In this document: positions 57,002-64,000 of the stretch, piece by piece
Layout of the letters: the number at the start of each line of letters is the position of its first letter
Numbering within the stretch: position 1 is the first letter of the stretch
From: Billgrantia sulfidoxydans
GTDB taxonomy: Bacteria; Pseudomonadota; Gammaproteobacteria; Pseudomonadales; Halomonadaceae
DNA length: 64,000 bases
Reading direction: 5' to 3'
Assembly (NCBI RefSeq): GCF_017868775.1
Contig: NZ_CP053381.1
Span: 3,968,001-4,032,000, forward strand
Translations under genes and position numbers: made by a program
Notes under the pieces: generated by a model
Told to the model about the DNA's origin: nothing
Database searches by the model: none
The model's input: only the letters and a program-made list of their open reading frames with translations

Positions 57002-57385
57002 ATGTTCGACAACGACCCGCGCCGCAACGCTGCCTGGCAGGCGGCCCAGCAATGGCGCTCCCGGGCGCGGCAGGCCCCTCGCGGCCCCTTGGGTGGGCTC
57101 AAGCTCATCGTCACCTGGCTACTGTTCGGCCTGCTGCTGATCGTCGGCACCGTGCTCGGCCTGTTCTTCCTGCTGCTGGGCTGGGCCATGCTGCCGATCG
57201 TGCGCTACCGCATGAAGAAGCGCCTCGAGCAGATCCGCGCCGAGCAAGCCAAGGACGCCGGCGGCGGCTACCACTACCGCGAGACCCACTACCGCGAGAC
57301 CCGCTATCGAGGGAATCCCGGAGCGGGCGAGCATGAGCTGCTCGAGGGCGACTACGAGGTGCGCGACGATGAGCGCAGGGGATGA
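57002..57385 (+). CDS. Small membrane protein, unknown function
   Basis: 127 residues from ATG 57002 (MFDNDPRRNAAWQ) with CGGAG six bases upstream. A basic N-terminus precedes a long hydrophobic stretch (about 33-66) that could form a hairpin of two helices. A cytoplasmic charged helix (RMKKRLEQIRAEQAKD) and a tail with the repeats HYRETHYRETRYR follow. I do not recognise the family. It stands alone between azlD and the PQQ-linked locus. Confidence 0.7.
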   Translation: MFDNDPRRNAAWQAAQQWRSRARQAPRGPLGGLKLIVTWLLFGLLLIVGTVLGLFFLLLGWAMLPIVRYRMKKRLEQIRAEQAKDAGGGYHYRETHYRETRYRGNPGAGEHELLEGDYEVRDDERRG

Positions 57386-57495
57386 CCGCCCGCCTCACGG
57401 CGCGAAGTCGACAAGCCACGCTATGCAGTGGAAAAGGTAGCCGGACTGCCATACCTTGAGCCATACGATCCCGAATGCTTCCGGAGACAACAACA

Positions 57496-57858
57496 ATGCC
57501 TCGACTTCGGACGACAGCGGCCGGCGCGCTGCGCCAGACGGCGCTCGCCTGCCTGCTGCTCCCCCTCGCCGCGGCGAGCCTGGCCAACGACTACCCCACC
57601 GAGGCACGCGTCGACTACGTGCTGGGCTGCATGGCCTCCAACGGCAACGATTACCTGACCATGCAGAAGTGCGCCTGCAGCATCGACGTGATCGCCGAGC
57701 ATCTGCCCTATGCCACCTACGAGCAGGTCGAGACGGTGCTGGGCATGCAGGACCAACGCGGCGAACTCGGCGTGCTGTTCCGCACCGAGCGCGGCATGCA
57801 GGACCAGGTCGACGCTCTGCGTCAGGCCCAGGCCGACGCCAACCTGCGCTGCTTCTGA
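57496..57858 (+). CDS. Exported cysteine-containing protein, unknown
   Basis: 120 residues from ATG 57496 with GGAGA nine bases before. A signal peptide (ALRQTALACLLLPLAAASLA) is followed by a small helical domain with cysteines in GCMASNGNDYLTMQKCAC and a final CF. These could form disulphides in the periplasm. It is followed after six bases by a c-type cytochrome gene, so the pair is probably co-transcribed. It sits beside a PQQ-alcohol oxidation locus, and a link to that pathway is inference only. Confidence 0.75.
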   Translation: MPRLRTTAAGALRQTALACLLLPLAAASLANDYPTEARVDYVLGCMASNGNDYLTMQKCACSIDVIAEHLPYATYEQVETVLGMQDQRGELGVLFRTERGMQDQVDALRQAQADANLRCF

Positions 57859-57864
57859 GGCCAC

Positions 57865-58257
57865 GTGACGCGCCCCCGCCGCTCCTTCGGCCTGCCGCCG
57901 ATCGGCCTCGCGCTGGCGATGCTCGTCATCCCGACACCGGGCATCGCTGCCGAGCTTGCCGAGGGCGAGCGCCTGTTCCGTTCGCAGTGCATCGGCTGCC
58001 ACAGCATCGAGCCCGGCCGGCACCTGGCCGGGCCCAGCCTGCACGGCGTGTTCGGCCGCGCGGCCGGCAGCCTCGCGGACTTCGACTACTCGCCGACGCT
58101 GCAAGAAGCCGAGCATGTGTGGAACCGCGAGACCCTCGACGCCTTCCTCGCCGGGCCCGATGCCTTCCTGCCTGGCACCCGCATGGTGCTGTGGGGGCTC
58201 GACGAACGCTCGCGCGGCCGCATCATCGACTACCTGGAGAGCGTCGCCGAGCCCTGA
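57865..58257 (+). CDS. Class I c-type cytochrome
   Basis: 130 residues with a GTG start after GAGG. The signal peptide (GLPPIGLALAMLVIPTPGIAA) is followed by GERLFRSQCIGCHSIEPGRHLAGPSLHGVFGR. The haem site is CIGCH near residue 42, and the axial Met is probably in PGTRMVLWGL near residue 108. The size and the GPSLHGVFGR motif fit the cytochrome c2/c-550 type. It could carry electrons for the adjacent quinoprotein locus. Its end is only five bases from the end of the convergent ABC permease gene. Confidence 0.9.
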   Translation: MTRPRRSFGLPPIGLALAMLVIPTPGIAAELAEGERLFRSQCIGCHSIEPGRHLAGPSLHGVFGRAAGSLADFDYSPTLQEAEHVWNRETLDAFLAGPDAFLPGTRMVLWGLDERSRGRIIDYLESVAEP

Positions 58258-58262
58258 CGCAC

Positions 58263-59072
58263 TCAGTCGCCGCCGCCCCCCTTGCGTGCCAGCAGTCCCC
58301 GGGAAGGGTTATAGCCGAGAATCGCCAGCGCCAGCAGCAGCGCCGCCACCGCCACGCTGATCGTCACCGCCTCGGCGTTGAAGCGCTGGTACATGGCGAA
58401 GCGGATCATCTCCACGGCATGGGTGAAGGGGTTGAGCGCGGCGATCTGGTAGACCAGGTAGCTGCCCTCACGGATGCGCCACAGCGGATAGAGCGCCGAG
58501 GAGAGGAAGAACAGCGGGAAGATGACGAAGTTCATCACCCCGGCGAAGTTCTCCAGCTGGCGGATGAGGGAAGAGAGCAGCAGCCCCAGCGCACCGACCA
58601 TGAACCCCGTCACCAGCAGCGCTGGCAGCACGTAGAGGTAGCCCAGCGGGGGCGCCTGGATGCCGTAGGCCCAGGCGATGGCGAGGAACACGTAGACCTG
58701 CACCACCGAGACCAGGGTGCTGGCCAGGAGCTTGCACAGCAGCAGGTACCAGCGCGGGAAGGGGCTGACCAGCAGCACCCGCATGCTGCCCATCTCGCGG
58801 TCATAGACCATGGACAGCGAGCTCTGCATGCCGTTGAACAGCTGGATCATGCCCACCAGCCCCGGCACGATGTAGACCTCGTAGAGGATGTAGGTCTGGT
58901 AGGGCTCGGTCATGGCGACACCCAGCGCCATGCGAAAGCCGGTGGCGAACACGAACAGCCACACCAGCGGCCGCACCAGCGCGGCCAGGAAACGGCTGCG
59001 CTGGTGCAGGAAGCGCAGCAGCTCGCGCCCCACCACGCCGCGCAGGCAGTGCAGCCAGGGCATCACTTGCAT
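58263..59072 (-). CDS. ABC-2 type permease of the PQQ-alcohol (PedC-like) locus
   Basis: 269 residues, six membrane segments, ABC-2 family (RPLVWLFVFATGFRMALG, YIVPGLVGMIQLFNGMQSSLSMVYDREMGSMRVLLVSPF). Such permeases recur in PQQ-dependent alcohol dehydrogenase loci (the PedC group). It overlaps the ATPase gene by ten bases and is last in the minus-strand operon. ABC-2 permeases usually export; what this one moves, and whether it helps the dehydrogenase or protects against alcohol, is unknown. Confidence 0.9.
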   Translation of the reverse strand: MQVMPWLHCLRGVVGRELLRFLHQRSRFLAALVRPLVWLFVFATGFRMALGVAMTEPYQTYILYEVYIVPGLVGMIQLFNGMQSSLSMVYDREMGSMRVLLVSPFPRWYLLLCKLLASTLVSVVQVYVFLAIAWAYGIQAPPLGYLYVLPALLVTGFMVGALGLLLSSLIRQLENFAGVMNFVIFPLFFLSSALYPLWRIREGSYLVYQIAALNPFTHAVEMIRFAMYQRFNAEAVTISVAVAALLLALAILGYNPSRGLLARKGGGGD

Positions 59073-59836
59073 GCGGCCTCCTCGTCCCCGACCAGCAGAT
59101 CGAAGGCTTCGCCCAGGGTCTCGACGCCGAGCCGGGCGGTGAGCGCCTCGGTGCGCTCGTCGGCCAGCAGCTTCCCGCGGTGCAGCACCACGACCCGGTC
59201 ACCGGGGCGTACCTCGTCGATCAGATGGGTGGCCCACAGCACCGCCACGCCCTCCTCGGCGCACAGCCGATGGGCATGCTCGACCAGCTCGCGGCGCGAG
59301 GCGATGTCGAGCCCCACGGTAGGCTCGTCGAGCAGCAGCAGGCGCGGCCCGTGCATCAGGCCACGGGCGATCTCCACCCGCCGCCGCTGGCCGCCGGAGA
59401 GGCGCCGCACCCGCGTGCGCCGCTGATCGTCGAGGCCTACGCGCTCGAGCTGCGCCAGCGCCCGGGCCTTCGCCTCGCGCCGCCCCATGCCGTGCAGGGC
59501 GCCATGGTAGGCGAGGTTCTGCGCCACGCTGAGATCGAGATCCAGGGTCGGCTGCTGAAACACCACGCCGATGCGGGCGTGGGCCTGCACCGCCTGGCGA
59601 CGCACGTCGTAGCCACCGATGCGGATCTCGCCCTGGCGGCGGTCGTGCAGCCGCGTGATCAGCGAGAACAGCGTGGTCTTGCCGGCGCCATTGGGGCCGA
59701 GCAGCACGACGAACTCCCCGGCCTCGACGCTCAGGGAGACATCATCGAGCACCCGCCTGTCGCCGTAGGCAAAGCTCAGCTGGCGGATCTCCAGGGCAGG
59801 CACCGCTTCGCCATGCCGAACGTTGGCGTCGCTCAC
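59063..59836 (-). CDS. ABC transporter ATPase of the PQQ-alcohol locus
   Basis: 257 residues, one complete ABC ATPase: Walker A GPNGAGKT (near 51-58), Q-loop VFQQPTLD, signature LSGGQRRRVEIARGLM, Walker B LLLLDEPTVGLD, and the switch His in ATHLID. It partners the ABC-2 permease with which it overlaps. Its start overlaps the beta-propeller stop (ATGA), so translation of the series is coupled. PQQ-associated ABC ATPases form a recognised subgroup by gene neighbourhood. Confidence 0.93.
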   Translation of the reverse strand: MSDANVRHGEAVPALEIRQLSFAYGDRRVLDDVSLSVEAGEFVVLLGPNGAGKTTLFSLITRLHDRRQGEIRIGGYDVRRQAVQAHARIGVVFQQPTLDLDLSVAQNLAYHGALHGMGRREAKARALAQLERVGLDDQRRTRVRRLSGGQRRRVEIARGLMHGPRLLLLDEPTVGLDIASRRELVEHAHRLCAEEGVAVLWATHLIDEVRPGDRVVVLHRGKLLADERTEALTARLGVETLGEAFDLLVGDEEAACK

Positions 59837-60834
59837 GGCTCGACGATCACACCCCAGGGGAAGCGTCCCACCGGGATCGACTTGACCGCCCGCAGGCCGT
59901 CCACCTCGATCATGGTGACGTCGCCGCTGACGCCGTTGGTGGTGTAGAGCCGGCTCTCGTCGCCGTTGAGCGCCAGGTGCCAGACCCGCTGGCCGACCAG
60001 AAGGTAGTCGAGCACCTCGTAGCTCTGCTGATCGATCACCGCCACCCGGTTGGAGGGCCCCAGGGCGACGAAGGCATAGCGCCCGTCGGAGGTCAGCGCG
60101 ACGCCTACCGCCTGCACGGTTTCCCGCGGCACCCCGGGCACGTCGAAGCGGATCACGTGCTCGACATCGAAGCTCTCCTCCATGTCGAGGATGGAGACGG
60201 TGCCGGCAATCTCCGACGAGACCCAGGCCTTGCGGCCATCGTGAGTGAACTCGGCATGCCGCGGCCGAGCCCCCACCAGGCGATGATGTACCGCCTCCAT
60301 AGCCTCGAGGTCGATGATGTGCGCCATGTTGGAGGTCTCGCTGGTGGAGATCAGCCAGCGCCCGTCGGGGCTGATGCCAAGCCCCTCCGGCTCGACTCCC
60401 ACCGGGATCTCGGTGACCAGGGTGCGCCGCTGGTAGTCGAGCACCGAGACGATGTTGTCGTCCTCGTTGGAGACGTAGACGTGGGGGCGGTTGGGGTCGA
60501 CGCGGATCACCTCCGGATCGTCGCCCGCGGATTGGCTGCGCACCACCTGCAGCGTCTCGAGGTCGATCATGTCGATGGATTCGTCGTCGCCCACCGCCAC
60601 GAACAGCTCGCTGCCGTCGCTGCTGAAGGCCATGGCGCGGGGACGGCGGCCGACGCGGATGGTTTCCACGACTTCCAGGGAGTCGCCGTCGATCACCGAG
60701 ACGGTGTTGTCCTTCTCGTTGGAGACGAAGATCCGCTCCGCCTGGGCACTCGCGGGCAACAGCGTCAGCGCCCCCAGGACCAGCCCGAGCAGGCCATGCT
60801 CGAGCCTCGTTTCGCGGCGATTCAGAAGCGGCAT
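59833..60834 (-). CDS. PQQ-locus YVTN beta-propeller protein
   Basis: 333 residues from ATG 60832-60834 (MPLLNRRETRLEHG) with GAGGGGG upstream. A signal peptide (GLLGLVLGALTLLPASAQA) precedes seven YVTN-type blades: ERIFVSNEKDNTVSVIDG, GSELFVAVGDDESIDMID, PHVYVSNEDDNIVSVLD, GRWLISTSETSNMAHIID, RKAWVSSEIAGTVSILD, GRYAFVALGPSNRVAVID and SRLYTTNGVSGDVTMIE. This is the periplasmic beta-propeller associated with PQQ-dependent catabolism. It overlaps the binding-protein gene by 13 bases. The open frame extends far upstream only because of high GC. Confidence 0.92.
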   Translation of the reverse strand: MPLLNRRETRLEHGLLGLVLGALTLLPASAQAERIFVSNEKDNTVSVIDGDSLEVVETIRVGRRPRAMAFSSDGSELFVAVGDDESIDMIDLETLQVVRSQSAGDDPEVIRVDPNRPHVYVSNEDDNIVSVLDYQRRTLVTEIPVGVEPEGLGISPDGRWLISTSETSNMAHIIDLEAMEAVHHRLVGARPRHAEFTHDGRKAWVSSEIAGTVSILDMEESFDVEHVIRFDVPGVPRETVQAVGVALTSDGRYAFVALGPSNRVAVIDQQSYEVLDYLLVGQRVWHLALNGDESRLYTTNGVSGDVTMIEVDGLRAVKSIPVGRFPWGVIVEP

Positions 60835-62033
60835 GTCGATTCCCCCTCGTCGGCGCCCAGCGAATCGAGCGGCGTGCGTGAATGCAGGTAGCCTTCCTGC
60901 GGCGACACCGAGGCCACCATGCGCGGCCCGGTGATCAGGATCGGCTGACGAAGCTGGTGGTTCCATCGGCGATAGCTGACCGGCAGGCCCAGGTAGCCGG
61001 CCAGCTCGAACTCCTCGCCGAGCAGGTAGTCGAGGATCGCCTGGCGCTCGACGGAACCGGTGCGCGCCGCCGCCTCGCCCAGCGAACGCACCGCCAGCCA
61101 GGCGCCAAAGTCGCGCGGCGTCATCCAGCGCTCGGCGTGCTCCTCGAAACGGCGCTGCAGCTGCACCGCTCCCCAGGACTCGTGGGCGCGGTGCCAGGGC
61201 GTGGCGATCAGCCCCTGGGTGCCGACCACCGGCCGCGGCAGCCAGGTCTGGTAGGGGAAGTACTCGCCGAAATAGTCGGTCTCGTCGGCGATCACCAGCA
61301 CGTCGTGTTCGGGCAGCTCCTGCACGAACACCGGGATCTCGCGCTGGATGGCATGAAAGCCCCCTTCGGCGCGGCGCGCCATGGGGTCGTAAGGCCACTG
61401 CCGATCGCCCACGATGCGGTGGCCGTAGCGCTCGGCGGCGGCGCGCAGCGCCTCGGCCAGGATCCGATCCTCCTCGGTGTTGCCGTAGACCAGCGCCCAG
61501 CGATCCCACCGCTTGAAGCCGAGGAACTGGGCCAGGGCATCGGCCAGCATGCGCCGGCTGGGGGTGGTGTGGTAGAGCGCGGGATGACACGCCTCGCCGC
61601 GCAGCGCGTCGTCCGGCGAGCCGGCGTTGAACACCACCCGATCGCCGCGCGCGGGATGTGCCATCAGCTCGCTCACGGCTTCGCCGGGCAGGCCGCTGAC
61701 AATCCACTCCACGCCCTGTTCGACCAGCGCCTCCAGCGCCGCACCGACGTCGCCGCCCTGGGCCACTTCCGCCTCGTGCAGCACGAACTCCTGCCCCAGG
61801 AACTGCGCCGAGGCGTTGTTGTCGCTGATCCCCAGGCGGGCGCCCTGCACGCCTTCGTCGTCGAGCACGGGGTCGAGCACCGAAAGCGGCTCCCGGTCGT
61901 CGGGGCGCTCCATGCCCAGGTAGCCCACGACGATGGGCTCCAGCGTCTCGGCCGCCAACAGCGCCGGCCAACCCAGGCCACAGGCCAGCCCCCCCAGCGC
62001 CAGCCAGCGAAGGGAACGCGGTAATGTGCTCAT
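60822..62033 (-). CDS. PQQ-locus ABC substrate-binding protein (type 1 fold)
   Basis: 403 residues. A signal peptide (WLALGGLACGLGWPALLAA) is followed by a branched-chain-amino-acid-type periplasmic binding fold: IVVGYLGMERPDDREPL, GVQGARLGISDNNASAQFLG, LYHTTPSRRMLADALAQFLGFKRWDRWALVYGNTEEDRILAEALR. Proteins like this are found only near PQQ-dependent dehydrogenases, in a five- or six-gene ABC cluster, as seen here. The ligand is unknown. It is followed with a 13-base overlap by the beta-propeller. Confidence 0.9.
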   Translation of the reverse strand: MSTLPRSLRWLALGGLACGLGWPALLAAETLEPIVVGYLGMERPDDREPLSVLDPVLDDEGVQGARLGISDNNASAQFLGQEFVLHEAEVAQGGDVGAALEALVEQGVEWIVSGLPGEAVSELMAHPARGDRVVFNAGSPDDALRGEACHPALYHTTPSRRMLADALAQFLGFKRWDRWALVYGNTEEDRILAEALRAAAERYGHRIVGDRQWPYDPMARRAEGGFHAIQREIPVFVQELPEHDVLVIADETDYFGEYFPYQTWLPRPVVGTQGLIATPWHRAHESWGAVQLQRRFEEHAERWMTPRDFGAWLAVRSLGEAAARTGSVERQAILDYLLGEEFELAGYLGLPVSYRRWNHQLRQPILITGPRMVASVSPQEGYLHSRTPLDSLGADEGESTCRF

Positions 62034-62068
62034 GCGTGCTCCTCAGGCAGCCTGCGCTGCTGCCGTTG

Positions 62069-62746
62069 TCATGGGTTCTCACCACCTGGCTCGGGCATGT
62101 GCGCCATGATCTCCCGGACCATGCGGGACAGCCGTTCTTCCAGCAGGTAGGGCTGGTCGCACATGGCCGGCAGCGCCTGCTGGCGATGCTGGAAGGTGCG
62201 CTGCTCCCAGAACAGCGCCTCGGAGAGCCGCTCGGCCTCTGCTGCGTCGGCCCTCTCCTCGGCACGGCGCTGCTCCAGCTCGTCGACCATGTCCGAGATC
62301 GCCTCCAGGCGTGCGAGCTGGGCGCGGGAGGCACGGCGAATCCCTTCGATGGTGCGCCGACGCTCACGGTTGGTGAGCTCGAACAGGCCGGCGAAGAGCA
62401 GCGTCAGGCGCCGCTCCACCTCCTCGTCATTCGCGGCCTCCTCGTCCAGCGTTTCGACGAACTCACGTACCCGCGCCAGCGCCTGGTCCACCGGAGTCGA
62501 GCGCGAGGTGGCGAAGCGCGCGACCCGGCCGACCTCCTCATCCTCCCACCAGGCCTGCTCCAGCTCGTCCGGCGATGGCCCGGTCCACAGAGTGCCCCAG
62601 GCCAGCTCGGGAATCAGACGCTGCACGCAGGGCCAATCGGGCGGCCCCGCCGCGGCGCGCTGGGCCTCGACCGGGGCCACCCCCGCCAGGGCCAGGCCCA
62701 CGGCGACGCCCAGCGACAGCAGGGACACACGATGCGCTCCCCTCAT
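62069..62746 (-). CDS. Exported helical protein of the PQQ locus, unknown
   Basis: 225 residues. A signal peptide (VSLLSLGVAVGLALAGVAPVEA) and a short Cys-containing segment (PPDWPCVQRLIPELAWGTLW) come first. A long acidic, helical region (about 60-200) with a coiled-coil character follows, and MCDQPYLLEERL near the end carries the second Cys. The two cysteines could pair. The PPDWPCVQ start with WxGP downstream recalls unnamed proteins of the methanol/ethanol dehydrogenase loci. Start overlaps the MoxJ-like stop (ATGA). Confidence 0.75.
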   Translation of the reverse strand: MRGAHRVSLLSLGVAVGLALAGVAPVEAQRAAAGPPDWPCVQRLIPELAWGTLWTGPSPDELEQAWWEDEEVGRVARFATSRSTPVDQALARVREFVETLDEEAANDEEVERRLTLLFAGLFELTNRERRRTIEGIRRASRAQLARLEAISDMVDELEQRRAEERADAAEAERLSEALFWEQRTFQHRQQALPAMCDQPYLLEERLSRMVREIMAHMPEPGGENP

Positions 62747-63585
62747 GAACCCTCTCCCTGGCCAGCTTCGATCAATCGGCCACGCCGGTCGAGCAGCGGC
62801 ACCCCGTAGTCGGCGAGGATGGCGTCGATCTCCGCCTGGTGGCGGTCAATGAAGTCGTTGATCCAGTCCTTCCAGTGGGGCTCGCCGTGCCTGACGCCCA
62901 TGGTGATGCGGTAGTCGAGCTGGGCACCCGTGTCGTCGTCGACCAGCGGAATGACCTCGAGCGGCGGGTCCTGCCGGGCCGCGTAGTAGCCGGCCAGCGG
63001 CCCCCACAGCACGGCACCGTCGGTATGGCCGCTGACGACGTCCTCGATGGCGTCGCGCACCGGTGCGCGCACCCGGGTATCGACCATCAACGGGTAACCT
63101 TGTATCCGCGCCCCGCTGCGGCGCAGCGGCACCGCCGGCGGGGTCTCGGCCACCACGCCGATGCGCCGCCCCTCGAAGGCCGGGTCGCTCAGGCGGGTGA
63201 CGTCGAGCTCGGAATCCTCGGGCACCACCAGGGAGTACACCGAGCGGTAGTAGGGGTTGGTGTTCTGCACGAACTCGTAGCCGGCCGGCGTGCCCATGAT
63301 CAGGTCGCAGACGCGCAGCTCCAGGGTGTTGCGCACGAAACCCATCACCTGGGGCGCCCAGACGTAGGTCAGGGGCACCCCCAGGTCTTCTGCCATCATC
63401 TCGGCGATACGATTCTCGAAGCCCTCGCCGGCCTGGTTGCTGAAGGGGAGATTGTTGCCATCGGCACAGACCCGCAGGGCCTCGCGCTCCTGGCGTTCCG
63501 GGGGTTCGGCGACGGCGGTACTGGCAGCGACCAGGCCCAGGATCAGCATCGCGGTACGCACGCTTTGACGGCAGGCAGCTCTCAT
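62743..63585 (-). CDS. MoxJ-like quinoprotein-associated solute-binding protein
   Basis: 280 residues from ATG 63583-63585 with GGAGG five bases before. A signal peptide (TAMLILGLVAASTAVA) precedes a type 3 periplasmic binding fold: LRVCADGNNLPFSNQAGEGFENRIAEMMAEDLG, CDLIMGTPAGYEFVQNTNPYYRS, DGAVLWGPLAGYYAA. The opening CADGNNLPFSN is distinctive for the MoxJ/quinoprotein dehydrogenase-associated group. MoxJ is needed for active methanol dehydrogenase, and it may act in dehydrogenase maturation rather than uptake. It follows the cytochrome c-550 gene by 43 bases. Confidence 0.92.
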   Translation of the reverse strand: MRAACRQSVRTAMLILGLVAASTAVAEPPERQEREALRVCADGNNLPFSNQAGEGFENRIAEMMAEDLGVPLTYVWAPQVMGFVRNTLELRVCDLIMGTPAGYEFVQNTNPYYRSVYSLVVPEDSELDVTRLSDPAFEGRRIGVVAETPPAVPLRRSGARIQGYPLMVDTRVRAPVRDAIEDVVSGHTDGAVLWGPLAGYYAARQDPPLEVIPLVDDDTGAQLDYRITMGVRHGEPHWKDWINDFIDRHQAEIDAILADYGVPLLDRRGRLIEAGQGEGS

Positions 63586-63628
63586 GCATCCTCCGCTGGC
63601 GGAAATGACACGGCGAACGGAGCCCCGT

Positions 63629-64000
63629 TCACTCGGCGTTCGCTTCCTCGGCGGCCTCGGCCTCTTGCTCCCCTGCCACGCCGTTTGCGTCGCTCTTCGC
63701 GTCCGGCTCCTGCATCGATTCGATGATCTCGGGGCGACCTCGCCCCAGACCGCCCTCGCCGCGTGCGCGCAGGTAGCTGAATATCTTTGGAATATTGCCC
63801 ATGACGTTGGGATCGTCGGCAAAGGAGGGCATCACCTGGCCGGGCTGAACCTCACGCCCCGAGGCGATGGTGCCGGCGAAATTCTCCCAGCCACGCCGCT
63901 CCACGGCGCGAACAAGGTTGGGCGCAAAGGAGGAGCCCAGGCCATCCGGCCCGTGGCAGGCCATGCATACCCGGGTGTAGATGAGGTAGCCCTCGTAGGT
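63629..64000 (-). CDS. pedF: Cytochrome c-550 PedF-like (N-terminus cut by window edge)
   Basis: The last 123 residues of a c-type cytochrome, open to the right edge. Haem motif CMACHGPDGLGSSFAPNL lies at its start; PSFADDPNVMGNIPKIFSYLRARGEGGLGRGRP gives the axial Met region and a conserved C-terminal motif of PedF/ExaB-type cytochromes. The tail (EQEAEAAEEANAE) is acidic. Such cytochromes accept electrons from PQQ ethanol dehydrogenases, whose gene usually lies next to them. The N-terminus and signal peptide are beyond the window. Confidence 0.88.
   Translation of the reverse strand, partial: TYEGYLIYTRVCMACHGPDGLGSSFAPNLVRAVERRGWENFAGTIASGREVQPGQVMPSFADDPNVMGNIPKIFSYLRARGEGGLGRGRPEIIESMQEPDAKSDANGVAGEQEAEAAEEANAE

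Noticed and set aside
60885..62367. Upstream in-frame extension of the beta-propeller protein
   Set aside because: The extension overlaps the binding-protein gene in another frame, has Arg/Ala/Gly-rich shadow composition, and the signal peptide begins at 60834.

Overview
The window reads as chromosomal DNA of a high-GC, halophilic or halotolerant gammaproteobacterium, most likely a member of the Halomonadaceae (Halomonas-like). This is inference from the rRNA sequences, the protein sequences, the gene order and a BCCT-type osmolyte transporter; no database search was run. I found no insertion sequence, prophage or CRISPR array.

Region 1 (1-20.5 kb) is information processing, all transcribed on the minus strand. 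Read in the direction of transcription it holds an rRNA operon (two promoters, 16S, tRNA-Ile, tRNA-Ala, a broken second tRNA-Ala, 23S, 5S). It ends in an unusual series of terminators, each preceded by a decayed copy of the 5S 3' end. Next come birA-coaX, then tRNA-Tyr-Gly-Thr, then tRNA-Trp-secE-nusG-rplKAJL-rpoB-rpoC, with rpoC running off the left edge. The tuf gene often found between tRNA-Thr and tRNA-Trp is absent; a terminator and a new promoter occupy that place.

Region 2 (20.5-34 kb) is core metabolism and envelope: pssA, ilvC, divergent ilvY, ilvIH with a hairpin-rich leader, clpB behind a sigma-32-like promoter, pgeF, rluD, divergent bamD, nadE, a small PP0621-like protein and a lone FimT/GspH pilin-like protein.

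Region 3 (34-57 kb) is accessory. It includes a small DUF3565 gene whose reading frame runs antisense through a 59-codon membrane-protein gene. A translationally coupled pair follows: a FAN1-type VRR-NUC nuclease and an XPD/DinG-type helicase carrying a RecB/Cas4-like nuclease domain. Next are a retropepsin-like protease/BrkB/nitronate monooxygenase operon, a secreted MetX-like esterase, TauE and MFS transporters, and a periplasmic sugar dehydrogenase-like protein. A two-gene operon couples a duplicated solute-binding protein to a membrane diguanylate cyclase. The rest is a TelA/XpaC-like pair, a BCCT transporter with an extensin-like protein, and an LLM oxidoreductase-azlCD operon.

Region 4 (57-64 kb) is part of a PQQ-dependent alcohol oxidation (ped/exa-type) locus on the minus strand: cytochrome c-550 (cut by the right edge), MoxJ-like binding protein, an unrecognised exported protein, ABC binding protein, YVTN beta-propeller, ABC ATPase and permease. 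Two small plus-strand exported proteins, one a c-type cytochrome, converge on it. The quinoprotein dehydrogenase itself would be expected just beyond the right edge.
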